From Rhizobium sp. 11515TR (GTDB lineage Bacteria > Pseudomonadota > Alphaproteobacteria > Rhizobiales > Rhizobiaceae), in NCBI RefSeq assembly GCF_002277895.1, contig NZ_CP022999.1, forward strand, positions 992,001 to 1,056,000: a stretch of 64,000 bases of DNA, given 5' to 3'. Under the pieces are notes generated by a model, which did not search any database, was not told the DNA's origin, and worked only from the letters and a program-made list of their open reading frames with translations. This document shows positions 36,711-45,739 of the stretch, in pieces; within the stretch, counting starts at the first letter, position 1, and the number at the start of each line of letters is the position of its first letter. The position numbers and the translations under genes are program-made.

Positions 36711-37483
36711 GCGTTTCCTTCACCGTAGCGGACCGCGTCGCCCGCGTCACGCTGGATCGGCCCGACCGGATGAACGCCGTCGATGCCGAGACAGAAGCCG
36801 AACTTGAGGCGATCTGGACGGAGATCGAGAGGCGCGACGATATCAGTTGCGTCGTCCTGACCGGTTCCGGCGAAAAGGCTTTTTGCGCCGGCGCCGACCT
36901 CAAAGGCGGCAGCGGTAGTTCCGGCGTCGATTATTGGACCGTCGGGCGGGAGAACGGCTTTGGCGGCCTCGCCTTCCGCCGCTCGCTCGACGTGCCCGTG
37001 ATTGCCCGCGTCAACGGCTATGCGCTTGGCGGCGGCTTCGAGATGGTGCTTGGTTGCGATATCATCATTGCGGTGGAAACGGCCCGCTTCGGCCTGCCGG
37101 AAGCACGCGTCGGCCGCATGCCGCTCGATGGCGGCATGGTGCTCCTGCAGCGCAAGATCCCGTTCAACCGCGCCATGGCCGTTATGCTGACGGGGCGGCA
37201 GTTCAGTGCGAATGAGATGGCAAGCTATGGCGTCGTCAACGAAGTCGTATCGGCCGCAGGGCTGGATGCGGCTGTCGATCGCTGGGTCTCGGACATCGTC
37301 GCCTGTGCGCCGCTATCGCTGCGGGCGATCAAGCAAACGGTCAATCGCACCGCGCATTTGAGCCCGGCCGAAGCACAGGCGTTGCGGACGCCGGCCCTCA
37401 TCAAGGCGCTGAAAAGCGAGGATGCCCTGGAGGGTGTGGTGGCTTTCCGCGAGAAGCGGGCGCCCGTTTGGCGCGGCAGATAG
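36707..37483 (+). CDS. Enoyl-CoA hydratase/isomerase family protein
   Basis: 258 residues, the crotonase norm. Oxyanion-hole blocks CAGADLKGGSG and GGGFEMVLGCDIIIA are present. Both catalytic-glutamate positions are filled, in GGGFEM and in LPEARVGRMPLDGG. It probably hydrates or isomerises a CoA thioester made by the upstream CoA-transferase. Linked by ATGA overlap; the LysR gene follows 35 bases later. Confidence 0.9.
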   Translation: MSVSFTVADRVARVTLDRPDRMNAVDAETEAELEAIWTEIERRDDISCVVLTGSGEKAFCAGADLKGGSGSSGVDYWTVGRENGFGGLAFRRSLDVPVIARVNGYALGGGFEMVLGCDIIIAVETARFGLPEARVGRMPLDGGMVLLQRKIPFNRAMAVMLTGRQFSANEMASYGVVNEVVSAAGLDAAVDRWVSDIVACAPLSLRAIKQTVNRTAHLSPAEAQALRTPALIKALKSEDALEGVVAFREKRAPVWRGR

Positions 37484-37518
37484 GCATGCTATAGCTTCGA
37501 GATTGCCGAGGGCTTTTC

Positions 37519-38442
37519 ATGCATGCCAGCATCCTGAAGTATTTCGCCGAGGTCGCACGCTCCGGATCGATCCGCAAGGCGTCCGAAGAGCTGCATGTGG
37601 CAACCTCCGCCGTCAGCCGCCAGATCAAGAAATTGGAAGACGAGCTTGGAACACCGTTGTTCGAGCGCTTTTCCGACGGTTTGCGCCTAACGTCTGCCGG
37701 CGAAATCGTGCTGCGCCATGCCAAGGAGACGCTGCAGGACTTCGAGGTAATGAAGTCCAATCTCGGTGACCTTCAGGGAAAGAATACGGGCCGCGTCCAC
37801 ATCGCCGCCCTCGACAGCCTCCTCGTTACGTTTCTTCCTGATTTCATTAAGAGGTTTCATAGGCTGCATCCTGCGGTCGATTTTCGCGTCCGAGCGGGAG
37901 CCTACAACAATATTTTTCATTTCATCGCGGCTGGCGACATTGATATCGGCATCAGCTTTGACCTTGCGACCCCACATGACCTGAAGCTTGTGGGCTCGAT
38001 CCGCACAGCCTTCATGGCCATGGTCGCTTCATCGCATCCATTGGCGCGGGCGAAATCGGTGACGCTGCCAGAATGCGCCCAATATAAGCTGCTTCTGGCG
38101 CTCGACAGCGAAGTCGTCAGTTCGGCGATAGCAGTCGAACTTGCGGGGCTCAATCGCGTAGGGCGAACCTTGGTCGCATCCAACAATCCGATCCTTCTCA
38201 AACCATTGATCATGTCGGGTGACGGCATTGGTTTTTTTACCCCGGTTGGACTCTGGCCCGAAATCCAGACGGGCGAAATCGTTGCCATCCCGATTCGGGA
38301 CTTCAAGCTCAGCACTGTCGATATCGCTATTTTCGTGCCGCGCGATCGGCATCTAACCCATGCCAGCCAAGCAGTCATCGAGCTGCTTAATACCGAGCTG
38401 CGCAGGTTCGGCGAGGATTTGAGAGCCATCGTCAGCAGATGA
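37519..38442 (+). CDS. LysR-family transcriptional regulator
   Basis: 307 residues. The N-terminal HTH (ILKYFAEVARSGSIRKASEELHVATSAVSRQIKKLE, about 4-39) precedes the LysR substrate-binding domain (about 90-295). It lies within the same-strand cluster, between the hydratase and the amidohydrolase, not divergent to its targets as LysR genes usually are. It may regulate the operon from a site such as 31388-31402. Confidence 0.9.
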   Translation: MHASILKYFAEVARSGSIRKASEELHVATSAVSRQIKKLEDELGTPLFERFSDGLRLTSAGEIVLRHAKETLQDFEVMKSNLGDLQGKNTGRVHIAALDSLLVTFLPDFIKRFHRLHPAVDFRVRAGAYNNIFHFIAAGDIDIGISFDLATPHDLKLVGSIRTAFMAMVASSHPLARAKSVTLPECAQYKLLLALDSEVVSSAIAVELAGLNRVGRTLVASNNPILLKPLIMSGDGIGFFTPVGLWPEIQTGEIVAIPIRDFKLSTVDIAIFVPRDRHLTHASQAVIELLNTELRRFGEDLRAIVSR

Positions 38443-38449
38443 GAAAAGC

Positions 38450-39847
38450 ATGAAAAAGATCCGCCTGCTCAAATGTCCTGGCTATGGCCCGGCCACGTGC
38501 TTCGACCGACTGACAGACCTGCCATTGCAGTTCGATGCTACGACTGCGCAACCCGGCGACCTCATCCTGCCCTCGCCCGTCAACGCCCATGACCATGGCT
38601 ACGGCATCCGCACCCTTGATTTCGGCGCGGTCGACGACGCGCTTGAGGTATGGATACCGGGCTTGAGGCTGCGGCCGCGAACGGATCCCTATCTCGAGGC
38701 GCTTGTCGCCTTCGGCCGGCTGGCCAAAACCGGCGTCGGCGCGACGATGCACTGCCATAACTCGCTCCATGTCGATCGTCTGGTTGACGAGGCAAGCGCC
38801 GTCATGCGGGCCGCAGGCGATATCGGCATTCGACTTGCGCTTTCCTGCCCGCTGCTCGACCATGATGCCTGGGCCTATGATGGCGGGCCGCAACGGCTCA
38901 AATCCCTTCTGCCGGCAAGTGACTGGGAGGTGTTGGAGCCGACCATTCCGGCCTACGTTTCGATCTCCACCCAACTTGCAGCCGTCGAGGCGGTCGCTGC
39001 GGCCAACACCAGCCCCCTGGTCGATGTGCAGTATGGGCCGATCGGGCCGCAATGGTGCTCCAATGCGCTACTGGAGGCCATCGCCGAGGCCTCGGAGCGC
39101 CATGATCGACGCATCCACATGCACCTGCTCGAAAGTCCGCGCCAGCGCCTATGGCTGGACCGCCGCTTTCCGGAGGGCGTCGTCAATTATCTCGACAAAA
39201 TAGGCTTCCTGTCGCCGCGGCTCGCCATCGCCCATGGCGTCCAGCTGCGTCCCAACGAACTTGAAGTGCTTGCCGAGCGCGGCGTGCAGATCGTCAGCAA
39301 TCCCACCGCCAATCTACGCCTCCGCTCGGGCATCGCTCCGATCGCATCCATGATCGAATTCGGCGGTCCCGCCTTCGCCATAGGCCTCGACGGTACCGGC
39401 CTGGATGACGATCAGGATCTCTGGCGGGAAATGCGTCTCCTTTATCTGCTGCATGGCGGACGTAGCCTGACACGACGGTTGACGGCCGAGAATGTCTTCG
39501 ACGCAGCAATCCGGGTTGGGAGGCAGGTCATCAATGCCAAGGGTGCGGAGGACTATGCGATCATCGATTATAAAGCTCTAATCGCCGATGCGCTGTTCGA
39601 TGATGTCGATGAGGCGGAGGTCCTGTTGACGCGCATGAGCGCGCGATATGCCAGCGGACTTGTCGTGGCTGGCCGCGAGGTGATGCGCGAGGGCGAACTG
39701 ACAGGCGTCGACTTCGACGCTGCCCTTACAGAACTCCTGGCGCAGGCAAGAGCCGATCTGCCGAGACTTGAGCGGCAACGGCCTCTCGTCAACGCATTGT
39801 CGAAAGCGACGCGCACCTATTATGCGAGCTGGCCCGGCATTTCCTGA
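38450..39847 (+). CDS. Amidohydrolase-superfamily protein (cytosine-deaminase/AtzA-like)
   Basis: 465 residues. Metal-ligand motifs: NAHDHGYG (about residue 43, in place of HxH), a histidine in HMHLLESP (about 222), AHGVQL (about 262) and an aspartate in GLDGTGLDDDQ (about 312). These suit a mononuclear hydrolase acting on amides, imines or amidines, often ring compounds. It starts 7 bases after the LysR stop, so it is likely co-transcribed with the importer/CoA cluster and may hydrolyse the imported substrate. Confidence 0.82.
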   Translation: MKKIRLLKCPGYGPATCFDRLTDLPLQFDATTAQPGDLILPSPVNAHDHGYGIRTLDFGAVDDALEVWIPGLRLRPRTDPYLEALVAFGRLAKTGVGATMHCHNSLHVDRLVDEASAVMRAAGDIGIRLALSCPLLDHDAWAYDGGPQRLKSLLPASDWEVLEPTIPAYVSISTQLAAVEAVAAANTSPLVDVQYGPIGPQWCSNALLEAIAEASERHDRRIHMHLLESPRQRLWLDRRFPEGVVNYLDKIGFLSPRLAIAHGVQLRPNELEVLAERGVQIVSNPTANLRLRSGIAPIASMIEFGGPAFAIGLDGTGLDDDQDLWREMRLLYLLHGGRSLTRRLTAENVFDAAIRVGRQVINAKGAEDYAIIDYKALIADALFDDVDEAEVLLTRMSARYASGLVVAGREVMREGELTGVDFDAALTELLAQARADLPRLERQRPLVNALSKATRTYYASWPGIS

Positions 39848-39913
39848 TATCGCGAGAAGCAACAACCACTGCCCAAAGGGCAGCGGCGAGACCCAATCGA
39901 GACATGCTTTGCA

Positions 39914-40255
39914 TCACAAGCGATTTTCGGGCGCTCCATCATAAGCCGTCACGAAGGGATGGTCCAGGCTGGTGGTCCGGCTCTTGTCCCAGCCGCCGGG
40001 TGCGCCCCAGCCGGTCACGCCGTCGGCGAAGAAATCGCGGTTGACGTCGCGCAGGAACAGCCGCTCCGCCGGCATTTCCTCGTCCCACAGGATGGCATCG
40101 ACAGGACAAACGGAAAGACAGAGGCCGCAATTGATGCACTCGTCCGGGTGAATGTAGAACATCCGCCCGCCCTCGTAGATGCAATCGACCGGACAGGCGA
40201 CGGTGCAGGCGCCATCCTTCGTATCGATGCAGGGTTCGGTGATTACGTAAGCCAT
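39914..40255 (-). CDS. 7Fe ferredoxin
   Basis: 113 residues. The first cluster set is CIDTKDGACTVACPVDCIYEGG, the C-x7-C-x3-C arrangement plus C of a [3Fe-4S]/[4Fe-4S] ferredoxin. The second is CINCGLCLSVCPVDAI. The spacing resembles Thermus and mycobacterial 7Fe ferredoxins. The start was moved from 40393 to ATG 40255, where the family N-terminus (MAYVITEPC) begins. It is on the same strand as the molybdenum hydroxylase operon 212 bases upstream and may be its electron acceptor. Confidence 0.9.
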   Translation of the reverse strand: MAYVITEPCIDTKDGACTVACPVDCIYEGGRMFYIHPDECINCGLCLSVCPVDAILWDEEMPAERLFLRDVNRDFFADGVTGWGAPGGWDKSRTTSLDHPFVTAYDGAPENRL

Positions 40256-40467
40256 GACGTCGCCTCGCAGCGCTCTCAAGAGCGCTTTCGATGAACTATG
40301 GCAAAAGGGAGCGTTCTGAAGAAGCGCCGATTTTCGGACTTTTGATTGCCGAAGCGGCAACGCTCCGGTGAGAGGAAATCTGTTGAAAGACACCCCCGCA
40401 CCGGAGTTGAGATAGGAGGCATTTGAGCCGCACGCATTTACGCAACGCGGCCCGAGCGTCCCTGTCG

Positions 40468-42756
40468 TTAGAGCAGCTTTTCGAGCGTGATCGGCAGGTC
40501 GCGGACACGCTTGCCGGTGGCATGGAACACGGCGTTGGCGATGGCAGGCGCGACACCGACGATACCGACTTCCCCGACGCCCTTGCCTCCGAGAGCCGAG
40601 GCATTATGGTCCGGAACGCCGACGGAGATCACCTGGATATCCGGGATGTCGGAATTCGTCGGCACGAGATAGTCGCCGACATTGTTGTTGACGGTGCGTC
40701 CGTTACGCTGATCGACTAGCCCCTCTTCGAGAAGTGCCTGGCCGATGCCCATGATGATGCCGCCCCGCCACTGGCTTTCGACCAGCCTCGGATTGTAGAG
40801 CCGGCCGCAATCGAAGGCGGAAACCATGCGCGAGACGCGCACCGTGCCGAAGTCCTCATCGACCCGCACTTCGGCGAAGTGGGCGCACCAGCTGTGCATA
40901 GAATAATCGCCCATGGTCGGCCCTTGAACTCTAGCCATGGTGGTCCAGGCCTGAAGCTGCTCCTGCGCGTTCGCACCGTCAGGCAGGGTATTGCGCCGGA
41001 CTTCGATCTCCTCACGTTTCAGCGCGGACATCAGTTCCGCCAGCGTCAGCGATGGCGTCTCGCCGCGTGGCGCCACGATGCGCCCCTCGGCAAAATTCAG
41101 CGTATTCGCACCCGTATCACGGAAGGGCGAATTGGCATCGCTGAGGGCAAGGCCGATGAGCTCGTCACGGGCTGCGACCGCCGCCTTATGGACGGCTCCC
41201 ATGATCGAGCCTGCCAGCATCGAGCCGCCGGCGATCGCCGAACCCGGCAGGCGTGAATCGCCGAGATAGACCTCCACCTGATCAACCGGAATACCAAAGA
41301 CCTCAGCGGCGCTCTGGGCAAGGATCGTATAGGTGCCTTGCCCCATGTCGATGGCACCGCTGACGACCTCGACGCGGCCATTGGCAAGGATACGGATCAT
41401 CGCTTCACTCGGTGCGCGGATGACCGGGAAAGTGCCGCAGCCGATGCCCCAGCCGATCAGCGTCTTGCCGTCGCGCATCGAGCGCGGCGCGTGGCTGCGC
41501 CGCGACCAGCCGAAGGCTTCCGCACCTTCAGTCAGCGCTTCACGCAGCCGGCGAGTCGACCACGGCTTGCCGGACTGATAGTCGTGATCGGCATAGTTCT
41601 TCAGCCTTATCTCGAGCGGATCCATGCCGAGCTTGTAGGCAAGCTCCTCGATCGCGCATTCGATGCCGTAGGCACTTGGATTCTTGCCCGGTCCCCGCAA
41701 GGCGCCCGGCGTCACGCTATTGACCGGGACGACGCGATGCTGCGAGGAGAAATTCTCGACCTTATAGAGGATCGACGTTGCCGCCCCCGTCTGCTCTGGC
41801 CAGTCGGCATCGACCGAGGTTTCGCTGGCGCCACGATGGACGATGGCCTGCAGGATACCGTCCTCCGTCGCGCCAAGCGCGATCTTCTGTCTGGTCGCGG
41901 CGCGCCCGCCATAGCTGGTGAAATTCTGCGGGCGGGTGACCGCGAGTTTCACCGGCCGGCCTAACTTTCGTGCCGCCGCAACGGCGACCGCGCCATAGGC
42001 AAGCGGCACCCCCTTCGATCCGAAACCGCCACCGATGAAGGGCGAGATGATCCGGACATTGTCATAGGGCATGTCGAACCATTCCGAATACATGCGTGCC
42101 ATGCCATGGGACCATTGGCTCGGCTCCCAGATCGTCAGCTGGTCGCCATCCCATTTCGCCGTCAGACCATGCGGCTCCATCGCGACGTGATACTCGCGCG
42201 GCGTCGAATATTCAGCCTCGATTTGCACCGGGGAAGAGGCAAGTGCGGCCTCGGCATCGCCCCAGCTCGAGGAGAGCGGCTCCATGAGTTTGCCCTCGCC
42301 GGCATTCGGGTCATTTAGGTCGGCGACGTGCTCGCTCTCTTCATAGGTGACGCGCACCAGCCTGGCGGCCTCCGTCGCCAGTTCGCGGCTTTCCGCAACG
42401 ACAGCGGCAATCGACTGTCCGTTGAAACCCACGTCACGCGGCAGCGGATAGTACGGTCCGTCGGCGGGCTTGTTGCCGCCCCAATCAGCCGAAAGCTTGA
42501 GACCGAGATCATCTTCCGGCGTCAGCACCAGCAGCACGCCCGGCATCGCAAGTGCTGCCGAAGCATCGATCTCGACAACGCGGCCAGCCGGAATCGTACT
42601 TTGGATGAGCACGGCATAAGCTAGATTTTCGACCGGATATTCCAGCGCGTAAGTCGCCGCACCCGTCACCTTCATACTGCCTTCGAAGCGCGATTGACGA
42701 CCGCCGACCGTACCGTCGGAAGCGTCGCCATGTTTGCGGGGTTCCATCATGGTCAT
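40468..42756 (-). CDS. Molybdenum hydroxylase large subunit (xanthine dehydrogenase family, PaoC-like)
   Basis: 762 residues. The N-terminal aldehyde-oxidase a/b-hammerhead domain (about 20-120; ATYALEYPVENLAYAVLIQS) precedes the molybdopterin-cytosine-dinucleotide binding domain: RMYSEWFDMPYDNVRIISPFIGGGFGSKG, GALRGPGKNP, DMGQGTYTILAQSAAEVFG. The catalytic glutamate is in the C-terminal GVGEVGIVGVAPAIANAV. No signal peptide is seen. It is encoded last of three overlapping genes (the upstream FAD gene stops at 42753). Family substrates are aldehydes, purines and N-heterocycles; the substrate here is unknown. Confidence 0.9.
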   Translation of the reverse strand: MTMMEPRKHGDASDGTVGGRQSRFEGSMKVTGAATYALEYPVENLAYAVLIQSTIPAGRVVEIDASAALAMPGVLLVLTPEDDLGLKLSADWGGNKPADGPYYPLPRDVGFNGQSIAAVVAESRELATEAARLVRVTYEESEHVADLNDPNAGEGKLMEPLSSSWGDAEAALASSPVQIEAEYSTPREYHVAMEPHGLTAKWDGDQLTIWEPSQWSHGMARMYSEWFDMPYDNVRIISPFIGGGFGSKGVPLAYGAVAVAAARKLGRPVKLAVTRPQNFTSYGGRAATRQKIALGATEDGILQAIVHRGASETSVDADWPEQTGAATSILYKVENFSSQHRVVPVNSVTPGALRGPGKNPSAYGIECAIEELAYKLGMDPLEIRLKNYADHDYQSGKPWSTRRLREALTEGAEAFGWSRRSHAPRSMRDGKTLIGWGIGCGTFPVIRAPSEAMIRILANGRVEVVSGAIDMGQGTYTILAQSAAEVFGIPVDQVEVYLGDSRLPGSAIAGGSMLAGSIMGAVHKAAVAARDELIGLALSDANSPFRDTGANTLNFAEGRIVAPRGETPSLTLAELMSALKREEIEVRRNTLPDGANAQEQLQAWTTMARVQGPTMGDYSMHSWCAHFAEVRVDEDFGTVRVSRMVSAFDCGRLYNPRLVESQWRGGIIMGIGQALLEEGLVDQRNGRTVNNNVGDYLVPTNSDIPDIQVISVGVPDHNASALGGKGVGEVGIVGVAPAIANAVFHATGKRVRDLPITLEKLL

Positions 42757-43739
42757 GCGAGACCTCCCATCTTCAAAATGGCACGGGCGATGACGCGCGG
42801 CGCGAGTTCGATCTTGTAATGGTTGCCGCCATGATCGACGGCACCCTCCATGGCGAGCCTGCTAGCCTTTTCCACAGCCTCCGGAACGAGAGCGTTGCCG
42901 ATCAGTGCTTGCTCCACATTGCGCGCCCGCCAGGGCTTGGTGGCAACTCCGCCAATTGCCACGCGAATATCGCGGACGGTCCTTCCATCGGCCTCAAGCT
43001 CCAGGCCGACCGCGGCACTCGCGGCAGCAAATTCATAGGACTGCCGATCACGGACCTTGAGGTAGGTGGAGTTCCGGGAGGCGGCGGACGCAGGAATGGT
43101 GATGGCGGTGATGATCTCGCCGCGCTGCAGGACGGTTTCGATGTTTGGCGTGTCGCCGGGAACGAGGAAGAAATCGTCGATGCCAATCTTGCGGCTATCC
43201 GTCTCGACTACGGCGTCGAATGCGAGGAGAGCAATCGCCAAATCACCGGGATAGGAGGCGATGCAGGCCTCGCTGGTTCCGAGCACGGCGTGATTGCGCG
43301 TGACGCCGCCGATCGCTGAACAGCCGGAGCCGGGATTGCGCTTATTGCAGGCGGGAAAAGCACCGGGATCGCGGAAATAGGAACAGCGCGTCCGTTGCAG
43401 GAGGTTGCCGCCGATCGTCGCCATATTGCGCAGCTGCGCCGAGGCGGCCAGAGACAAGGATTCTGAAACGGCCGGGAAAGCCACGCGGATATCCTTGTGA
43501 TCGGCGACGTCGCTCATCCTGGCAAGCGCGCCGATCGTTGCACCATCGCTGGTAACGGTGATGCCGCTCATGCCGGAGAGATGAGTAATGTCTATAACGG
43601 TATCGGGCTCGCCGACACCGCATTTGGCGAGATCGAGCAGCGTCGTTCCGCCGGCAAGCAGCATGGCGCCGGCCTGTTGCGCCGCCTGGGCCGCCTCCGC
43701 GGTCGATGTGGCGCGCAGATAGGAGAAGTTTCGCATCAT
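42753..43739 (-). CDS. Molybdenum hydroxylase FAD subunit with extra Cys cluster (PaoB-like)
   Basis: 328 residues. The FAD_binding_5 region includes AGGTTLLDLAK and ATIGGNLLQRT. Between them and the next block lies a cysteine-rich insert CSYFRDPGAFPACNKRNPGSGCSAIGG, the pattern that binds an additional [4Fe-4S] cluster in E. coli PaoB. ATGA overlaps join it to both neighbours. Confidence 0.9.
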   Translation of the reverse strand: MMRNFSYLRATSTAEAAQAAQQAGAMLLAGGTTLLDLAKCGVGEPDTVIDITHLSGMSGITVTSDGATIGALARMSDVADHKDIRVAFPAVSESLSLAASAQLRNMATIGGNLLQRTRCSYFRDPGAFPACNKRNPGSGCSAIGGVTRNHAVLGTSEACIASYPGDLAIALLAFDAVVETDSRKIGIDDFFLVPGDTPNIETVLQRGEIITAITIPASAASRNSTYLKVRDRQSYEFAAASAAVGLELEADGRTVRDIRVAIGGVATKPWRARNVEQALIGNALVPEAVEKASRLAMEGAVDHGGNHYKIELAPRVIARAILKMGGLA

Positions 43740-44209
43740 GCCACCTCCGCTGCCTGGCGCACCGCCGCAACGATGCTGTTATAGGCCCCGCACCGACAGA
43801 GATTGCCGGACATATATTCGCGGATCTCCGCATCCGATCCGGCATGCCCTTCGCGAATGCAGGCAACCGCCGACATGATCTGGCCCGGCGTGCAATAACC
43901 GCACTGGAAGGCATCATGCTCGATGAACGCTGCCTGCACCGGATGCAGATCACCGGTCTCGCCGGTCAGCCCCTCGATCGTCGTGATCTCGCGGCCTTCG
44001 GCCTGCGCGGCGAGCGTCAGACAGGATAGCACGCGCTTACCGTCGACATGGCAGGTGCAGGCGCCGCACTGTCCCTGATCGCAGCCCTTCTTGGTGCCGG
44101 TAAGGGAAAGATGCTCACGCAGCGCATCGAGCAGCGTCACACGCGGCTCGATATCGAGCTCGTGGCGCTGCCCGTTGATGTCGAGCGCGATATGGATGGT
44201 TCGTGTCAT
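43736..44209 (-). CDS. Molybdenum hydroxylase 2Fe-2S subunit (PaoA-like)
   Basis: 157 residues. The plant-type 2Fe-2S set is GCDQGQCGACTCHVDG with later CLTLA. The second, helical cluster domain has QCGYCTPGQIMSAVACI and NLCRCGAYNSIVAAV. There is no N-terminal signal, so the enzyme looks cytoplasmic. It is the first gene of the operon; a candidate operator is at 44374. Confidence 0.92.
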   Translation of the reverse strand: MTRTIHIALDINGQRHELDIEPRVTLLDALREHLSLTGTKKGCDQGQCGACTCHVDGKRVLSCLTLAAQAEGREITTIEGLTGETGDLHPVQAAFIEHDAFQCGYCTPGQIMSAVACIREGHAGSDAEIREYMSGNLCRCGAYNSIVAAVRQAAEVA

Positions 44210-44761
44210 GATAAGCTCCTGCCATCGTCACGAAGATGAGACCTACGAAATCTAGTAGAAACTCTTCGTCGGTCTACCGGTTGCTATAGGTTTCTTTCAG
44301 GAAGACGGGGCCGATGGGATTGTGCTGTCACGGTCGGCTCTCATCTGAACAAGGAAGCAGAGGACACCACGAATAAACGGAGGCGCCTCCGTTTAAATTA
44401 ATGCCTGGCTTGTTTTCGTCAAGCCCCGACATTCGGGCGAATCTAGCTTTGAAGCGATCGAGATAGAAGATGGGGTAGGAGGTGGGACCGAAAGAGCCTC
44501 TGCTACTGTCCTCGATCGCGCACTACTGCCGGTGGGATCGGGGGATCGATCAATGCCCGTTCCCGGTCCGTCAAATCACTTGAAACATGAAGCCCGCTTC
44601 AGTTATGCTCAAATCGAGCAATAGTAGTGCACGTCATCAAAAACCCATCTTGATTCAGCGCCAAAAGGAATCACAACCCGCTGTTATCGCTCAACTACTT
44701 TTAAATCAGGCTCTCAGGGGCAGGCTCGGCCTGCTCTGAATTCACTCAAGGAGGATTTTTC
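44210..44761. other. 552-base intergenic region holding the Mo-hydroxylase promoter
   Basis: No gene supported. It separates the divergent Mo-hydroxylase operon and the NIPSNAP gene. It contains the 22-base perfect palindrome at 44374-44395 and a shorter inverted match of CGAAGA and TCTTCG in 44230-44265. An AAGGAGG RBS precedes the NIPSNAP start. Confidence 0.5.
44374..44395. promoter_or_regulatory. Perfect 22-base palindrome, candidate TetR-type operator
   Basis: TAAACGGAGGC followed exactly by its reverse complement. It lies 165 bases upstream of the Mo-hydroxylase start and about 365 upstream of the NIPSNAP gene. Its length and symmetry are typical of TetR-dimer sites, yet no TetR gene is present in the window. 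Confidence 0.6.
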
Positions 44762-45109
44762 ATGATCCATGAAATGCGCATCTATACTTGCTTGCCCGGC
44801 AAGCTGCCAGCGCTCCAGGAGCGCTTCCAAACGGCGACGCTGGCGATCTGGAACCGGCTCGGCATCCGCCCCCTCGGTTTCTGGACGACGATGATCGGAC
44901 CTTCCGGCAATGACCTCATCTATTTCCTCGAATGGCAATCGCTAGAGGAGCGCCAGCGAAAATGGGCGGCCTTCGTGGCTGATCCGGCCTGGAAGGAGGC
45001 TCTGGCAAAGAGCGAGGCGTCAGGCCCGATCATTGCAAATATCGCCAGTTCGATCCTGCAGCCGACTGGATTCTTTCGCCCCTTTATCTCCGTCGAGGCC
45101 GATGCCTGA
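44762..45109 (+). CDS. NIPSNAP-family protein
   Basis: 115 residues beginning MIHEMRIYTCLPGKLPALQERF and with LGFWTTMIGPSGNDLIYFLEWQSLEERQRKWAAFVADPAW, the NIPSNAP ferredoxin-like fold. Family functions are unclear; some are linked to quinol or aromatic oxidation. A strong RBS (AAGGAGG) is upstream. It is followed by a bidirectional terminator-like hairpin. Confidence 0.85.
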   Translation: MIHEMRIYTCLPGKLPALQERFQTATLAIWNRLGIRPLGFWTTMIGPSGNDLIYFLEWQSLEERQRKWAAFVADPAWKEALAKSEASGPIIANIASSILQPTGFFRPFISVEADA

Positions 45110-45140
45110 AGACGAGCAGGAGATTGATGGGCCTGGCATA

Positions 45141-45163
45141 AAAGCCGGGACATGCCCGGCTTT
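45141..45163. terminator. Bidirectional terminator-like hairpin
   Basis: Stem AAAGCCGGG (45141-45149) and CCCGGCTTT (45155-45163), loop ACATG. It separates the convergent NIPSNAP gene and the small gene ending at 45200. A-rich and T-rich sides make it usable from both strands. Confidence 0.65.
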
Positions 45164-45199
45164 CAAAATCTTTTCGGCAGGCATGCTCGCAGCTTCCTG

Positions 45200-45403
45200 T
45201 CAGCCGTTCTGGTCACCGCTATTGTCGGCAGCCGGCTCCTGTTCTTTTTCCTTCAGCACGTCCGTCAGCTTGTTGACGCCTTCAAAGCCGGCGACGGCGG
45301 CGGCGGCCTTCGTCAGGAAACCGGCATTCGGGTCGACAGCCTCGACGGCCTCGTCGGCAGCCACGGCACCTGCAACTTCTTCAATCAGCTTTCCGATACC
45401 CAT
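45200..45403 (-). CDS. Small Ala/Glu-rich hypothetical protein
   Basis: 67 residues: MGIGKLIEEVAGAVAADEAVEAV, then an Ala-rich helix and a Lys/Glu-rich C-terminus. Acidic and likely helical, with no signal peptide. The ATG at 45403 has an AGGAG RBS seven bases before it; the longer frame to 45490 has no such support. No family recognised. Confidence 0.6.
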   Translation of the reverse strand: MGIGKLIEEVAGAVAADEAVEAVDPNAGFLTKAAAAVAGFEGVNKLTDVLKEKEQEPAADNSGDQNG

Positions 45404-45739
45404 TTCAAGCTCCTGATCGTTGTTTGTCTGCCGCAAAGTTGCAGCGATCGAGCGTTGCGAACGCCTCGCAGCCGATGTTTGGAAGGTCACTGCAAGCGAC
45501 CTTATCCTCTCTGGGGCGAGGCATGGTTTTCCCCGGCTCCTGCCATTTAGGCAACCAAACTGAAAGCGGCCTTAGCCCAAGATGAAGCGAAGCTGATGTT
45601 GCGCAATCTCTACGGCACGCGCCTGCCCACGTTTGACACTTGCCGCCGTCAAGCCGTCACATCAGCCTAATAGGCCTGTGCTAAGCCCTCCGGAATTTCG
45701 GACAATGCCAAACCGTTTGAACCTAGGAAATTTCCCGCC

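Noticed and set aside
39869..39883. CTGCCC-AAA-GGGCAG hairpin after the amidohydrolase gene
   Set aside because: Six-base stem without a T-run; too weak to call a terminator.
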